From CAVSMC01 sp963728935 (GTDB taxonomy: Bacteria > Pseudomonadota > Gammaproteobacteria > Burkholderiales > Casimicrobiaceae): DNA of 64,000 nt. Numbering within the stretch: the first letter of the stretch is position 1; every line of letters starts with the position of its first letter. The translations under genes were made by a program, and so were the position numbers. The notes under the pieces were generated by a model. It saw only the letters and a list, made by a program, of their open reading frames with translations, made no database searches and had not been told where the DNA came from. The stretch lies in assembly GCA_963728935.1 (NCBI GenBank), contig CAVSMC010000008.1, positions 372,001 to 436,000 of the forward strand. The letters run 5' to 3'. Of the stretch, positions 44,288-53,639 are shown piece after piece.

Positions 44288-45436
44288 ATGATTCATCGCA
44301 AACTTGCGGCCGTTGCGGCCGCGATGGCGCTCGCCGCGGGCGCGGCGAACGCCGATATCAACGTGGGCGTCACGTTATCGGCCACCGGTCCCGCCGCGTC
44401 GCTCGGCATTCCCGAGAAAAACACGTTCGAGCTGTTGCCCACAAACATCGCCGGCGAGAAAGTCAACTGGATCGTGCTGGACGACGGCTCCGATACGACG
44501 AAGGCGGTTACCAACACGCGCAAGCTGATCGGCGAGAACAAGGTTGACGTGATCGTCGGCTCGACGATCACGCCCAATTCGCTCGCGATGGTCGACGTCG
44601 TCTCCGACGCCGAAACGCCGATGGTCTCGATGGCGGCCTCGGCGCGCATCGTCGACGCCGCCAATCCGAAGACACGCTGGGTGTTCAAGACGCCGCAAAG
44701 CGACGCGCTGATGGCCGACGCGATCGCCGTGCACATGAAGGCGAACGGCGTGAAGACGATCGGCTACATCGGTTTCGCCGATGGTTACGGCGACGGCTGG
44801 CTCGCCGAGATGCGCACGTCGTGCAAGACCGCCGGCATCAAGATGGTCGCCGAAGAGAAATACAACCGCACCGACGCGTCGGTTACCGGACAGGTGCTGA
44901 AGCTCATCGCGGCCAATCCCGACGCGATCCTGATCGCCGCCGCCGGCACGCCCGGCGCGACGCCGCAGAAGGAGCTCGCCGCGCGCGGCTACAAGGGCAA
45001 GATCTACCAGACGCATGGCGTTGCGAACCCGGACTTCCTGCGCGTCGTCGGCAAGGACGGCAACGGCACGATACTGCCGATCGGACCGATGCTGGTCTAC
45101 GAGCAGCTTCCCGACTCGAACCCGCTGAAGAAGACGGCGGCGGACTATATCGGCAAGTACGAAGCGAAATACGGCAAGCAAAGCCGCTCGACGTTCGGCG
45201 GCCATGCGTGGGACGCGTATCTGCTGCTCAACCACGCGATTCCGCAAGCGCTCAAGAAAGCGAAGCCGGGAACGAAGGAGTTCCGGCTCGCGCTGCGCGA
45301 TGCGCTCGAAGCAACCAAGGAGCTCAAGGCAACGCACGGCGTGTTCACGATGAGCGCGACTGATCACAACGGTCTCGACAACCGCGCACGCACGATGATC
45401 CGTATCGACAACGGCAAGTGGGTGCTCGCGAAATAG
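44288..45436 (+). CDS. Branched-chain amino acid-type ABC transporter binding protein
   Basis: The 382-residue periplasmic protein has a signal peptide (residues about 1-22, ending ANA), and the Leu/Ile/Val-binding type domain (DINVGVTLSATGPAASLG, later RIVDAANPKTRWVFKTPQ). It delivers branched-chain amino acids or aromatic acids to the Liv-type permease encoded downstream. GGAGGAG is 3-8 bases before ATG 44288. A terminator follows it, a common way to give more binding protein than permease. The ligand is not set by sequence. Confidence 0.92.
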   Translation: MIHRKLAAVAAAMALAAGAANADINVGVTLSATGPAASLGIPEKNTFELLPTNIAGEKVNWIVLDDGSDTTKAVTNTRKLIGENKVDVIVGSTITPNSLAMVDVVSDAETPMVSMAASARIVDAANPKTRWVFKTPQSDALMADAIAVHMKANGVKTIGYIGFADGYGDGWLAEMRTSCKTAGIKMVAEEKYNRTDASVTGQVLKLIAANPDAILIAAAGTPGATPQKELAARGYKGKIYQTHGVANPDFLRVVGKDGNGTILPIGPMLVYEQLPDSNPLKKTAADYIGKYEAKYGKQSRSTFGGHAWDAYLLLNHAIPQALKKAKPGTKEFRLALRDALEATKELKATHGVFTMSATDHNGLDNRARTMIRIDNGKWVLAK

Positions 45437-45453
45437 CGCGTCATGGTCGCGAG

Positions 45454-45487
45454 GCCGGCTGCGCGGAAACGCACAGCCGGCTTTTTT
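45454..45487 (+). terminator. Rho-independent terminator after the binding-protein gene
   Basis: GCCGGCTG...CAGCCGGC with an internal GCG/CGC pairing around a GGAAA loop is followed by six T bases. It is the clearest intrinsic terminator in the window. It sits between the binding-protein gene and the permease gene, so it is likely partial. Confidence 0.9.
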
Positions 45488-45513
45488 GTTGACGGAGCGT
45501 ACGCGTTGCTTCG

Positions 45514-46572
45514 ATGGATCTGACGATCTTCGCGCTGCTCGTGCAGGACGGCATCACCAACGGTGCCGTTTACGCGCTGCTCGCGCTTGCGATCGTGCTC
45601 GTGTTCGCCGTGACCCGCGTGATCTGGGTTCCGTCGGGCGAGTTCGTCGCGTACGGAACGCTGACGCTTGCCGCGCTGCAACCGGTCGACGGCGCGCCGC
45701 CGTCGGCGCCGCCGGGCACGATCGCGCTCGTCGTCGGCATGGCGGCGATCGCCGGGTTGATGGAAGCGTTCAGCTGCGCACGCCGCGGCGATGCGCATCA
45801 CGTGCCCATCCAGCTCGTCAAATGGACGCTCGTGCCGATCGGCATCGCGGTGGCAAGCTGGTTGCTCGCGCGGCAGGGTCTGCCGTTCTGGATGCAGATC
45901 TGCGTGACGATCGCGCTCGTCACGACGCTGGGGCCGCTGCTCTACCGGATCGCGTACCAGCCGCTTGCCGAAGCGAGCGTGCTCGTGCTGCTGATCGTCT
46001 CGGTCGCCGTGCATTTCGCGCTCACCGGACTGGGTCTGCTGTTCTTCGGCGCCGAAGGCTCGCGAACGCCCCCGTTCGCCGCGGGCTCGTTCAGCGTGGG
46101 CGCGATGACGATCAGCGTGCAAAGCGTGCTCGTCGTCATCGCGAGCATCGCGCTGATCGGCGCGCTCTATGCGTTCTTCGGGCGCACGCTCTACGGCAAG
46201 GCGCTGCGAGCGACTGCGATCAACCGGGTCGGTGCGCGGCTGGTCGGGGTGTCGCCCAATCTTGCCGGGGCGCTCACGTTCACGCTCGCCGCAGCGGTTT
46301 GCGCGTTTTCCGGCGTGCTGATCGGCCCCATTACGACCGTCTATTACGATTCGGGCTTCCTTGTGAGCCTCAAGGGCTTCGTCGGCGCGATCATCGGCGG
46401 CCTCGCCAGTTATCCGCTGGCGGCGGCGGGCGCGCTGCTGGTGGGACTGCTCGAAGCGTTCGCATCGTTCTGGGCGAGCGGATTCAAGGAAGTGATCGTG
46501 TTCACGCTGATCATTCCGGTGCTGCTGTGGCGAAGCCTCACCACGCACCACCACGAGGAAGAGGAAGACTAG
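45514..46572 (+). CDS. Branched-chain amino acid ABC transporter permease, LivH-like
   Basis: The 352-residue protein starts DLTIFALLVQDGITNGAVYALLALAIVLVFAVTR, has the LivH-type cytoplasmic loop FFGRTLYGKALRATAINRVGARLVGV and about eight to ten hydrophobic segments. It is longer than E. coli LivH (308 aa), with an extra membrane region at residues about 75-130. With the following LivM-G fusion it should form the channel. The C-terminus is His/Glu-rich (HHHEEEED). Confidence 0.9.
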   Translation: MDLTIFALLVQDGITNGAVYALLALAIVLVFAVTRVIWVPSGEFVAYGTLTLAALQPVDGAPPSAPPGTIALVVGMAAIAGLMEAFSCARRGDAHHVPIQLVKWTLVPIGIAVASWLLARQGLPFWMQICVTIALVTTLGPLLYRIAYQPLAEASVLVLLIVSVAVHFALTGLGLLFFGAEGSRTPPFAAGSFSVGAMTISVQSVLVVIASIALIGALYAFFGRTLYGKALRATAINRVGARLVGVSPNLAGALTFTLAAAVCAFSGVLIGPITTVYYDSGFLVSLKGFVGAIIGGLASYPLAAAGALLVGLLEAFASFWASGFKEVIVFTLIIPVLLWRSLTTHHHEEEED

Positions 46573-46606
46573 GCGTGCACGGCCAACGCAATCGGAGATC
46601 GCGCAC

Positions 46607-48382
46607 GTGAACGGCCGCCGACTGCCGTTGGGCGCGCTGGGTTACGCCGGCTTCGTCGCCGTGCTGATCGGCGTGCCGCTCGCCGCGCCGCAGTTCTGGG
46701 TGACGCTCGGCAACTACATCGGCCTGTACAGCATCGTCGCGCTCGGCCTCGTGCTGTTGACCGGCGTCGCCGGCCAGACGTCGTTCGGGCAAGCGGCGTT
46801 CGTCGGCATCGGCGCTTACACGACGGCGATTCTGACGACGCATTTCGGCTATTCGCCGTGGCTGAACCTCGCGCTCGCGCTCGCGATCACGGTCGTCGTC
46901 GCGCTCGCGCTCGGCTTCATCACGCTGCGGATGAAGGGCCACTATCTGCCGCTCGCGACGATCGCATGGGGCATCAGCCTGTACTTCGTGATGGGCAATC
47001 TCGAGTTGCTCGGCGGTCATACCGGCATCACCGGCATACCGGCGCTCGCAATCGGCGATCACGAGATCCGCAACGAGCGCCATTTCTATTTCATCATCTG
47101 GGTGATCGCGCTCGCCGCGCTCTGGGCGACCGACAACCTGCTCGACTCGCGCGAGGGCCGTGCGATCCTCGCGCTGAAGGGGCGCCTCGAGATGGCCGAG
47201 GCGTTCGGCGTCAACGGCGCGCGCCTGAAGATCGTCGTGTTCGTCTACGCGGCATTGCTCGCGTGCGTGTCGGGCTGGCTCTACGCGCACCTGCAGCGCT
47301 TCGTCAACCCGACGCCGTTCGGCATCAACCAGGGCATCGAATACCTGTTCATGGCGGTTGTCGGCGGCGCCGGAAGCGTCTGGGGTGCGGTCCTCGGCGC
47401 AACGCTGATCACGCTCGCGAAGGAGATGCTGCAGGACATTCTGCCGACGCTGCTCGGACGCACCGGCAATTTCGAGATCATCGTGTTCGGCGTGCTGATG
47501 GTGCTGTTGCTGCAATTCGCGCGCGAAGGCGTCTGGCCGTGGTTTGCGCGCCTGCTGCCCAGGCGAGCGCCGCCGCCGCTGCCCGACGCAGCGCCGCTCG
47601 CGGCGCGAGCAAAGCCCACGCTCGACGGCCCGCTGCTGGAGGTTCGCGGCGCGCGCAAGCGATTCGGCGGCCTTGTCGCCGTCAACGACTTGTCGTTCTC
47701 GATCCGACGCGCCGAAATTCTTGGCCTGATCGGCCCGAACGGCGCAGGCAAGAGCACGATGTTCAACTTGATCTCCGGCGCGCTGCCGTTGACGTCGGGC
47801 GATATCGTGTTTCGCGGCGAGTCGATCGGCAGCCGTCCCCCGTACGCCATCGCGCGCCTCGGGCTCGGCCGCACGTTCCAGCACGTGAAGCTCATTCCCG
47901 CGATGTCGGTGCTCGACAACGTGGCGCTCGGCGCGTACGTGCGCGGCGACGCGGGCGCCGCACGCGCCGCGCTTCGGCTCGATCGCGCCGAGGAAGCGCG
48001 CACGAAGGTCGAGGCGGCGCGCGTGCTCGAGCGAACGGGACTTGGCGCACACATGCACGAGTTCGCCGGCAGCCTGCCGCTCGGCACGCAGCGCATCGTC
48101 GAGATCGCACGCGCGCTCGCCGCCGACCCGACGCTGCTGCTGCTCGACGAGCCGGCGGCCGGTTTGCGCTATCTCGAGAAGCAGGATCTCGCGCGGCTGC
48201 TGCAGCAGCTGCGCACCGAAGGCATGACGGTGCTGCTGGTCGAGCACGACATGGATTTCGTCATGGGACTCGCCGATCGGCTCGTCGTGATGGATTTCGG
48301 CGAAAAGCTCGCCGAGGGTCTGCCGGCGGATATCCAGCGCGATCCGCGCGTGCTCGAAGCGTACCTCGGGGGCGTGGCGTGA
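46607..48382 (+). CDS. LivM-LivG fusion: permease and ATP-binding subunit in one protein
   Basis: Residues about 1-310 form a LivM-like membrane domain (QTSFGQAAFVGIGAY, GRAILALKG, AFGVNGARLKIVVFV) and residues about 340-591 an LivG-type ATPase: Walker A GPNGAGKST, an LPLGTQRIVEIARALA signature replacing LSGGQ, Walker B LLLLDEPAAGL and a final YLGGVA. A linker of about 30 residues joins them. The start is GTG 46607, with GGAG eight bases upstream. A fused LivM-G is a compact variant seen in this family in some proteobacteria. It is followed by livF. Confidence 0.9.
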   Translation: MNGRRLPLGALGYAGFVAVLIGVPLAAPQFWVTLGNYIGLYSIVALGLVLLTGVAGQTSFGQAAFVGIGAYTTAILTTHFGYSPWLNLALALAITVVVALALGFITLRMKGHYLPLATIAWGISLYFVMGNLELLGGHTGITGIPALAIGDHEIRNERHFYFIIWVIALAALWATDNLLDSREGRAILALKGRLEMAEAFGVNGARLKIVVFVYAALLACVSGWLYAHLQRFVNPTPFGINQGIEYLFMAVVGGAGSVWGAVLGATLITLAKEMLQDILPTLLGRTGNFEIIVFGVLMVLLLQFAREGVWPWFARLLPRRAPPPLPDAAPLAARAKPTLDGPLLEVRGARKRFGGLVAVNDLSFSIRRAEILGLIGPNGAGKSTMFNLISGALPLTSGDIVFRGESIGSRPPYAIARLGLGRTFQHVKLIPAMSVLDNVALGAYVRGDAGAARAALRLDRAEEARTKVEAARVLERTGLGAHMHEFAGSLPLGTQRIVEIARALAADPTLLLLDEPAAGLRYLEKQDLARLLQQLRTEGMTVLLVEHDMDFVMGLADRLVVMDFGEKLAEGLPADIQRDPRVLEAYLGGVA

Positions 48383-48514
48383 GCAGCGAGGTCGGCTGCG
48401 GGCGCGAAGCGCCGAGCCCGTGCGAGCGATTGCGAATCGCCGCGCGAGACCGACAACGCTGCCCTCGCGGCGTGTGTGCCGTCGCGGCGGAAGTCGCGTG
48501 ACAAGGCACTCCAA

Positions 48515-49252
48515 GTGAACGCAGCGCCGCTGCTGTCGGTCGACAAGGTGAGTGTCTCGTACGGCAAGGTCGAGGCGGTCCACCACGTCTCGCTCGCCGT
48601 CGCTTCCGGCACGATCGTCACCGTGATCGGGCCGAACGGCGCCGGCAAGACGACGCTGCTCGGCGCCATCATGGGCTTGCTTCCCTCGCGCGGCACGATC
48701 GAGTACGCCGGTGAATCCGCCGCGCGCCTCACCGTCGAGCAGCGCGTCGCGAAGGGACTGATTCTCGTGCCCGAGCGGCGCGAGCTCTTCGCCGCGATGA
48801 GCGTCGCCGACAATCTCGAGCTCGGCGCGTTCCATCGCGTGCGCCGGCGCGATCGCGGTTGGCGACGAACGCTCGACGACGTCTATCAGCGCTTTCCGCG
48901 GCTCGCCGAGCGCCGCGGTCAGCTTGCCGGCACGCTGTCCGGCGGCGAGCGGCAGATGCTCGCAATGGGACGTGCGCTGATGGCGGGACCGCGATTGCTG
49001 ATGCTCGACGAGCCGTCGCTCGGTCTCGCGCCGCTGATCGTGCGCGAGATCCTCACCATCGTCGCCGGATTGCGCTCGACGGGGGTCGCGATCCTGCTGG
49101 TCGAGCAGAATGCGCGCGCCGCGCTGCAGGTTGCCGACTACGGGTACGTGCTCGAGACCGGCGATCGGGTGCTGGAAGGGCCCAGCGCGGACCTCCTGTC
49201 CAATCCCCGCGTCGCCGCGACCTATCTCGGCAACGCCGTCGCAGCGCGCTGA
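48515..49252 (+). CDS. Branched-chain amino acid ABC transporter ATP-binding protein, LivF-like
   Basis: The 245-residue ATPase has Walker A GPNGAGKTT, the LSGGERQML signature and Walker B LLMLDEPSLGLAP, and ends YLGNAVAAR, typical of LivF. It pairs with the LivG half of the fusion to power the importer. The GTG at 48515 is chosen; a GTG at 48476 is in frame but the preceding residues are not family-like. A 132-bp gap separates it from the fusion gene. Confidence 0.9.
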   Translation: MNAAPLLSVDKVSVSYGKVEAVHHVSLAVASGTIVTVIGPNGAGKTTLLGAIMGLLPSRGTIEYAGESAARLTVEQRVAKGLILVPERRELFAAMSVADNLELGAFHRVRRRDRGWRRTLDDVYQRFPRLAERRGQLAGTLSGGERQMLAMGRALMAGPRLLMLDEPSLGLAPLIVREILTIVAGLRSTGVAILLVEQNARAALQVADYGYVLETGDRVLEGPSADLLSNPRVAATYLGNAVAAR

Positions 49253-49411
49253 CGACCCCGAGCCCGGCGAGGGATTGCGGCGTAGGCTTGCCGCAGAGTG
49301 CCCCGAAACGGGACAATAGTCGTTTCGCCCGTCTTCTTTTCGGCGCGCCTCGCCCCCATCTCTTGGGGATCAGGCCGGCCGAACCGGCACTGCCCACCTA
49401 CGAGGCGCTTC

Positions 49412-50875
49412 GTGAACGATCTCGCCATTCCCCCCACCGATGCCGCGCTGCACGGCGAGGCGCGACGTCTGCTGCTCGACCCGACCGGTCTCGAGGTGTC
49501 CGACCTGTCGCGCGTCCTCGCATCGATCCACACCCACGACGTCGACTTCGCCGATCTCTATTTCCAGTATTCGCGGATGGAGAGCTGGAGCCTCGAAGAA
49601 GGCATCGTCAAGTCCGGCGCCTTCTCGATCGATCGCGGCGTCGGCGTTCGCGCCGTGCACGGCGACAAGCAGGCGTTCGCGTATTCGGACGACATCACGC
49701 TCGCCGCCCTCGACGAAGCAGCGGCGGCCGCACGCGCGATCGGGCGGCAGGGGCAATCGGCGGTCGCACCGCTGACGCGCTCCGGCATCGTGCGTGCGCT
49801 GTACCCGCCGCTCGATCCGGTCGCTTCGCTGCGCGACGACAGCAAGGTCACGTTGCTCGAGCGGCTCGAGCGCAGGGCGCGCGCCCTCGATTCGCGAGTC
49901 GTTCAAGTGATGGCGTCGCTCGCCGGCGAATACGAGGCGGTGCTGATCGCGCGCAGCGACGGTCGCATCAGCGCCGACGTTCGGCCGCTCGTCCGTTTGT
50001 CGCTCACCGTGATCGTCGAGGAGAACGGCCGGCGCGAGCAGGGCTTTTCCGGTGGCGGCGGCCGCTTCGACTACGCCCATTTCGACGACGCGGTGATCGA
50101 CGTCTATGCGAAACAGGCGGTCGATCAGGCGGTGTTGAACCTCGGCGCGCGTCAAGCACCCGCCGGAACCATGACGGTCGTGCTTGGCAGCGGCTGGCCG
50201 GGAATCCTGCTGCACGAGGCGATCGGCCACGGCCTCGAAGGCGACTTCAACCGCAAGGGCACGAGCGCGTTCAGCGGACGCGTCGGCGAGCGCGTCGCGG
50301 CGAAAGGCATCACGGTGATCGACGACGGCACGATCGAGCGCCGGCGCGGCTCGCTCAATGTCGACGACGAAGGCAATCCGACCAATCGTACCGTGTTGAT
50401 CGACGACGGCGTTCTGCAAGGTTACATGCAGGACCAGCTCAACGCGCGACTGATGGGGGTGGCCCCGACCGGCAACGGACGGCGCGAATCGTTCGCGCAC
50501 CTGCCGATGCCGCGGATGACGAACACGGTGATGCTCAACGGCGAGCGCGATCCCGCCGAGATCATTGCGTCGGTGCCGGACGGGCTTTATGCAGCGAACT
50601 TCGGCGGCGGACAGGTCGACATCACGAGCGGCAAGTTCGTCTTCTCGGCGGCGGAAGCGTGGAAGATCGAGAACGGCAAGCTCGCCTACCCGGTCAAGGG
50701 GGCGACGCTGATCGGCAGCGGCCCCGAGGCGCTCACCCGCGTGTCGATGGTCGGCAACGACATGGCGCTCGATTGGGGCATCGGCACATGCGGCAAGGAC
50801 GGCCAGAGCGTTCCCGTCGGCGTCGGCCAGCCGACGCTCAAGATCGACGGCCTGACCGTCGGCGGCACGGCGTAG
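49412..50875 (+). CDS. tldD: Metalloprotease TldD
   Basis: The 487-residue protein has the zinc motif HEAIGHGLEGD and a series of TldD-type blocks (YFQYSRMESWSLEEGIV at the start, GNPTNRTVLIDDGVLQGYMQDQLNARLMG later). TldD with TldE/PmbA forms a heterodimeric protease that cleaves unfolded peptides and processes modified peptides such as microcins. Length matches E. coli TldD (481 aa). No tldE/pmbA gene is adjacent. The GTG at 49412 is preceded by GAGG six bases upstream. Confidence 0.96.
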   Translation: MNDLAIPPTDAALHGEARRLLLDPTGLEVSDLSRVLASIHTHDVDFADLYFQYSRMESWSLEEGIVKSGAFSIDRGVGVRAVHGDKQAFAYSDDITLAALDEAAAAARAIGRQGQSAVAPLTRSGIVRALYPPLDPVASLRDDSKVTLLERLERRARALDSRVVQVMASLAGEYEAVLIARSDGRISADVRPLVRLSLTVIVEENGRREQGFSGGGGRFDYAHFDDAVIDVYAKQAVDQAVLNLGARQAPAGTMTVVLGSGWPGILLHEAIGHGLEGDFNRKGTSAFSGRVGERVAAKGITVIDDGTIERRRGSLNVDDEGNPTNRTVLIDDGVLQGYMQDQLNARLMGVAPTGNGRRESFAHLPMPRMTNTVMLNGERDPAEIIASVPDGLYAANFGGGQVDITSGKFVFSAAEAWKIENGKLAYPVKGATLIGSGPEALTRVSMVGNDMALDWGIGTCGKDGQSVPVGVGQPTLKIDGLTVGGTA

Positions 50876-50905
50876 CCGGCGCCACCCGCGCGGCGCCGCG
50901 CACGC

Positions 50906-51340
50906 TCAGTGTAGCGGACCGGCCGATTGCGTGAACGCGACGGCCGGCGCGGCTGAAGCGTGGTGCATGACGAGGCGCCAGCCCGACGGCGTGCGCAGGA
51001 ACACATTGGTCGCGAACGCGCGGCCGCGCGGCGCGCGCTCGCCGCTTTGCGTCACTTCCTCGACGGCGCTTTGCATTGCAAGGCCGACGGTCTCGATCGA
51101 AACGATGTGGTCGAGCTCGAACTTGAGCTGAGCATCGCCGGCGAACAGCTGCTCCCATCCGGTTCGCACGGCGTCGTAGCCGATCAGCCTTGCGCCACCC
51201 GGATGGACGCAGACGATGTCCTCGTCCTCGGCCCAGGTCGCCATCATCGCGTCGATGTCCTTCGCCTCGAACGCGCGATAGAACGCGACGGCGGCGTCGC
51301 CCGGAGTCGTGTAGATCGGCGGCGTGCGGGTCTTGACCAT
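50906..51340 (-). CDS. NTF2/SnoaL-like domain protein
   Basis: The 144-residue protein has the NTF2-like cone fold pattern: DAAVAFYRAFEAKDIDAMMATWAEDEDIVCVHPGG and a late FLRTPSGWRLVMHHAS. This superfamily (often listed as DUF4440 or nuclear transport factor 2 family) has varied roles from enzymes to binding proteins. It starts 9 bases after waaF and is the last gene of the glnE-ilvE-waaF run. Function unknown. Confidence 0.85.
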   Translation of the reverse strand: MVKTRTPPIYTTPGDAAVAFYRAFEAKDIDAMMATWAEDEDIVCVHPGGARLIGYDAVRTGWEQLFAGDAQLKFELDHIVSIETVGLAMQSAVEEVTQSGERAPRGRAFATNVFLRTPSGWRLVMHHASAAPAVAFTQSAGPLH

Positions 51341-51349
51341 GGCGTCGGC

Positions 51350-52390
51350 TCAATGCGGCATGGGTCGCTCGGCGGCGGCTCCGCGCGCGAGATCATACAC
51401 GGCGGCGGGCGACAGATCGCGCATGCAGCGGAAGTGGCCGAGCGGGCATTCGCGCTTGAAGCACGGGCTGCAGGCGATGTCGATCTTGGCGATGTGCGCG
51501 ACCGGCGCGAGCGGCGGCGTGTACGCGGGGGACGACGACCCGAACAGCGCCACCAGCGGCGCGCCGACCGCCGCGGCCGCGTGCATGAGCCCCGAGTCGT
51601 TGCTCACCACCACCGAGGCGAGCGACAGAAGGTCGACCGCCGTACCGAGATCGGTGCGTCCGGCGAGGTCGCGTACCCGGCGCTCGTCGGGGATCGCGCC
51701 GAGCGCGCGAACGACGTCGGCGGCGATCGGACGGTCGTTCGGCGACCCGATGAGCCAAATCTGGAATCCCCCGGCGACGAGCTTACCGATGAGCGAAGCG
51801 AAATGCTCGACGGGCCAGCGCTTCGCCGGTCCGTACTCGGCACCCGGACAGACGATCGCGATCGGCGCGCTCGTCTTCAGTCGCATCGCCTGCACCGCAG
51901 CGCTTCGGTTGGCAACGTCCGCAACCAGCACCGGGGCCGAGGGAGTCGGCACGCGCACGTTCCGGCCGCCGGCAAGCGCCGCAAAGCGATCCACGAGCCG
52001 AGGCGACGCCTTCGTGTCGAGCTTGCGCCGATCGTTCACCAGCACGTAGCGCCCTTCGCCGACGTAACCGGTACGCCAGGGAATACGCGCAAAGTACGGG
52101 ATCAGCGCCGACTTCCACGAATTGGGCAACACGATCGCGCGCGCATAGCCGTTCGCCGCGAGCTCGCGCGCGAGCTCCCTGCGTCGCCGCAGGTCGAGCG
52201 CGCCGTGGCCGATCGGATTCTCGATGATGCGGCCGATGCCGCGCATTCGCGCGTAGACGGGCGCGCACCAAGGCGGTACGAGCACGTCGACCGACGGCTC
52301 TGCGAGCGGCTCGCGCAGCAACGCGATCATCGGCTCGGAAAGGATCGCGTCGCCGACCCACGACGGAGCGACGACGAGAACGCGGCTCAT
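51350..52390 (-). CDS. waaF: Lipopolysaccharide heptosyltransferase II
   Basis: The 346-residue GT9 family enzyme starts MSRVLVVAPSWVGDAILSEP and has the C-terminal donor-binding region VVSNDSGLMHAAAAVGAPLVALFGSSSP and the Cys-rich end CSPCFKRECPLGHFRC. It adds the second heptose to the lipopolysaccharide inner core from ADP-heptose, in the cytoplasm at the inner membrane. The motifs and length fit waaF (rfaF) rather than waaC. It is 86 bp downstream of the zinc-finger gene and upstream of the NTF2-like gene. Confidence 0.92.
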   Translation of the reverse strand: MSRVLVVAPSWVGDAILSEPMIALLREPLAEPSVDVLVPPWCAPVYARMRGIGRIIENPIGHGALDLRRRRELARELAANGYARAIVLPNSWKSALIPYFARIPWRTGYVGEGRYVLVNDRRKLDTKASPRLVDRFAALAGGRNVRVPTPSAPVLVADVANRSAAVQAMRLKTSAPIAIVCPGAEYGPAKRWPVEHFASLIGKLVAGGFQIWLIGSPNDRPIAADVVRALGAIPDERRVRDLAGRTDLGTAVDLLSLASVVVSNDSGLMHAAAAVGAPLVALFGSSSPAYTPPLAPVAHIAKIDIACSPCFKRECPLGHFRCMRDLSPAAVYDLARGAAAERPMPH

Positions 52391-52476
52391 GGTAGGCAGG
52401 GTCGGACCCGATATTGCGCTACCGCATTCCCATTACGACTGGCGAGCGATATCGAGCCCGACGGGTGGCGCGGCGC

Positions 52477-52677
52477 TCAATGGCCGCTCTCGAGCGGTCC
52501 GCCCTCGAGCATGTAGACGGTGCCGCAATACGGACAGCGGGCGTCGCCGCTGTCGGCCACGTCGAGGAAGACGCGCGGGTGCGACGACCACAGCGGCATC
52601 GCCGGATTCGGGCAGAATACCGGCAGATCGTGCGGCTTCACGCGCACGATCGTCTGCTCTTTGGCGTCATCGGTCAC
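52477..52677 (-). CDS. Small zinc-finger domain protein (zf-CHCC type)
   Basis: The 66-residue protein has VFCPNPAMPLWSSHPRVFLDV and, later, CPYCGTVYML, which gives the Cys-His-Cys-Cys zinc ligand set. Its start is a GTG overlapping the ilvE stop (GTGA). The small family is found beside ilvE in many betaproteobacteria. Role unknown; a redox or structural function is possible. Confidence 0.9.
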   Translation of the reverse strand: MTDDAKEQTIVRVKPHDLPVFCPNPAMPLWSSHPRVFLDVADSGDARCPYCGTVYMLEGGPLESGH

Positions 52678-53603
52678 GTCACGCGCGCGAGCCAATGCCG
52701 CTTCGACGCATTGCGTCCGTTCACCGTGTCGAAGAACAGCGACTGCAGCTTGGCGGTGATCGGGCCGCGCACGCCTTCGCCGATCGGCCGATTGTCGTAT
52801 TCGCGGATCGGCGTCACTTCCGCTGCGGTGCCGGTGAAGAACGCCTCGTCGGCGATGTAGACTTCGTCGCGCGTGATCCGCCGTTCGACGACCGCAATGC
52901 CGAGCTCGCGCGCGAACGTGATGATCGTGTCGCGCGTGATGCCGTTCAGCGCGCCGCCGGAAAGATCGGGCGTGTGCAGCGTTCCGCCGCGAACGATGAA
53001 CACGTTCTCGCCCGATCCCTGGCAGACGAAGCCCTGCGGGTCGAGCAGCATCGCCTCCTCGTAGCCGTCGTGCGTCGCCTCCTGGTTGGCGAGGATCGAG
53101 ACGGCGTAGTTGCACACGGCCTTCGCGTTGCACATCGTGATGTTCGGATGGTGATGCGTGAACGACGACGTCTTCACGCGAATGCCTTTGTCGAGCCCCT
53201 CGGCGCCCAGGTACGCGCCCCAGGGCCACGCCGCGATCGCCACGCGCACCGGGTTGGTCTTCGCCGCCACGCCCATTGCGACGCTGCCGTAGAACGCGAT
53301 CGGTCGGATATAGCAGGAGTCGAGCTTGTTGTCGCGCACGCACGCCACCTGCGCGAGCTCGAGGTCCTCCCGTGAGTACGGGATCTTCATGCCGAAGATC
53401 TGCGCCGAACGGAACAGCCGATCGGTGTGATCGCGCAGCCGGAAGATGGCCGGAGTTCCGTCGACGGTCTTGTACGCGCGTACGCCCTCGAAAACGCCCA
53501 GCCCGTAGTGCAGCGTATGCGTGAGCACATGCGTGCCGGCTTCGCGCCACGGCACCATCTTGCCGTCGTACCAGATCCATCCATCGCGGTCTGCCATCGA
53601 CAT
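52674..53603 (-). CDS. ilvE: Branched-chain amino acid aminotransferase
   Basis: The 309-residue PLP fold type IV enzyme has YGLGVFEGVRAY near residue 35, the PLP lysine Lys161 (CNAKAVCNY), and EAMLLDPQGFVCQGSGENVF. It transfers the amino group in the last step of leucine, isoleucine and valine synthesis. A strong GAGAGGAGAGG site lies upstream of ATG 53603. Its stop overlaps the start of the zinc-finger gene, and glnE ends 36 bp before its start. Confidence 0.95.
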   Translation of the reverse strand: MSMADRDGWIWYDGKMVPWREAGTHVLTHTLHYGLGVFEGVRAYKTVDGTPAIFRLRDHTDRLFRSAQIFGMKIPYSREDLELAQVACVRDNKLDSCYIRPIAFYGSVAMGVAAKTNPVRVAIAAWPWGAYLGAEGLDKGIRVKTSSFTHHHPNITMCNAKAVCNYAVSILANQEATHDGYEEAMLLDPQGFVCQGSGENVFIVRGGTLHTPDLSGGALNGITRDTIITFARELGIAVVERRITRDEVYIADEAFFTGTAAEVTPIREYDNRPIGEGVRGPITAKLQSLFFDTVNGRNASKRHWLARVT

Positions 53604-53639
53604 GGCGGCCTCTCCTCTCTCATGTTCGAAGGATCGATT

